From positions 1 through 6,587 of the forward strand of contig WYEI01000201.1 in NCBI GenBank assembly GCA_009903905.1: 6,587 bases of DNA, given 5' to 3'. Below, piece after piece: positions 6,053-6,587 of this stretch (its first letter is position 1; every line of letters starts with the position of its first letter). The DNA comes from Pyrobaculum sp. GTDB lineage: Archaea; Thermoproteota; Thermoprotei; Thermoproteales; Thermoproteaceae. Made by a program: the position numbers and the translations under genes. The notes beneath the pieces are model-generated. The model was not told where the DNA came from. It saw only the letters and a list, made by a program, of their open reading frames with translations, and did no database searches.

Positions 6053-6587
6053 ATGAGGACCAAGTTGCTCTATCAGGAGGACTCCTACATGAAGGAGTTC
6101 GACGCCACAGTCCTTGAGGTCTCTGGCAACGAGGTGGTGCTGGACAAAACCGCGTTTCACGACGGCACCGGCGGGCTTCAAGCCGACAGCGGGTTTATAG
6201 AATTCGCCGGGGAGAGATACGCCGCCACGGCGGCACATAAGGGAGGTGAGGTGGTTCACGTCCTCGACAGAACGCCCGCATTTAAGCCGGGCGACGGGGT
6301 GCGGGGCGTGTTAGATTGGGATAAGAGGTATAGAAAAATGCGGCTACACACAGCCGCGCATATACTTTCGGCTGTGCTCTACAACAGATACAACGCCTTG
6401 ATCACGGGGGGCGACATAACCCCAGACTACGCCCGCGACGACTTCAACGTCGAGGGGGACATGGCAGCCGTGAGGAGGATCTTCGAGGAGGCCGTGGCGG
6501 AGGCCAACGAGATCGCCAAGAGGGGGGTCGAGGTGAAGGTGTACTGGCTCCCCAGGGAGGAGGCCCTCAAGATTCCGGGCGTCGTGA
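6053..6587 (+). CDS. alaX: Alanyl-tRNA editing protein AlaX (3' end outside window)
   Basis: This is a free-standing relative of the alanyl-tRNA synthetase editing domain that hydrolyses mischarged Ser- or Gly-tRNA(Ala) in the cytoplasm. The reading frame from ATG 6053 stays open to the window edge (178 complete codons), so the C-terminus is missing. The start KLLYQEDSYMKEFDATV (4-20) is typical of AlaX proteins and excludes the later in-frame ATG at 6089. Signatures are TAFHDGTGGLQADSG (33-47), the counterpart of the AlaRS glycine-rich editing motif, and LHTAAHIL (98-105) with the zinc-binding HxxxH pair His99 and His103, followed by YNALITGGDITPDYARDDF (113-131). The downstream Cys/His zinc ligands lie outside the window. 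The glycine-rich motif reads GGLQ where GGGQ or GGQ is common. No synthetase catalytic domain precedes it, so it is not AlaRS itself. It has its own TATA-like element and is probably a separate transcript. Confidence 0.88.
   Translation, partial: MRTKLLYQEDSYMKEFDATVLEVSGNEVVLDKTAFHDGTGGLQADSGFIEFAGERYAATAAHKGGEVVHVLDRTPAFKPGDGVRGVLDWDKRYRKMRLHTAAHILSAVLYNRYNALITGGDITPDYARDDFNVEGDMAAVRRIFEEAVAEANEIAKRGVEVKVYWLPREEALKIPGVV

Noticed and set aside
6026..6259. 77-codon minus-strand ORF at the start of alaX
   Set aside because: It opposes the alaX N-terminus and covers its promoter; no family is recognisable.

Overview
The window looks like a piece of a hyperthermophilic crenarchaeal chromosome of the Thermoproteales, most likely Pyrobaculum or a close relative. 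The evidence is GC-rich coding sequence with heavy AGG/AGA arginine use, very short intergenic gaps, repeated 4-base ATGA stop/start overlaps, and AT-rich TATA elements placed about 24-27 bases before start codons, as expected for leaderless archaeal transcripts. The genus is an inference from style and gene content. No rRNA, tRNA, CRISPR or mobile element was seen.

All genes lie on the + strand. (1) Positions 1-1226 hold the 3' part of an FAD-dependent DAO-family oxidoreductase, cut by the left edge, followed through an ATGA overlap by a 55-codon small ORF. (2) Positions 1255-3570 hold a promoter, then sucC and sucD (succinyl-CoA synthetase beta and alpha, joined by ATGA), then a very cysteine-rich 82-residue zinc-binding protein 13 bases after sucD. 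(3) Positions 3579-6025 hold a promoter containing a perfect 8-base inverted repeat, then a fold-type I PLP aminotransferase of the LysN/2-aminoadipate type and a threonine ammonia-lyase with a C-terminal ACT domain, again joined by ATGA. (4) From 6026 a promoter that begins right after the previous stop codon leads into an AlaX-type alanyl-tRNA editing protein, cut by the right edge.

The three complete metabolic units fit central carbon and amino-acid metabolism. SucCD interconverts succinate and succinyl-CoA. In autotrophic Thermoproteales this serves the dicarboxylate/4-hydroxybutyrate cycle, and otherwise the TCA cycle. The aminotransferase and threonine ammonia-lyase pair links amino acids to 2-oxo acids, with 2-oxobutanoate leading towards isoleucine. 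AlaX hydrolyses mischarged tRNA(Ala).

The least explained items are the small Cys-rich protein after sucD, which on inspection is an internal duplication of a cross-brace-like zinc module, and the 55-residue ORF after the oxidoreductase. Nothing here amounts to a clear new multi-gene system.
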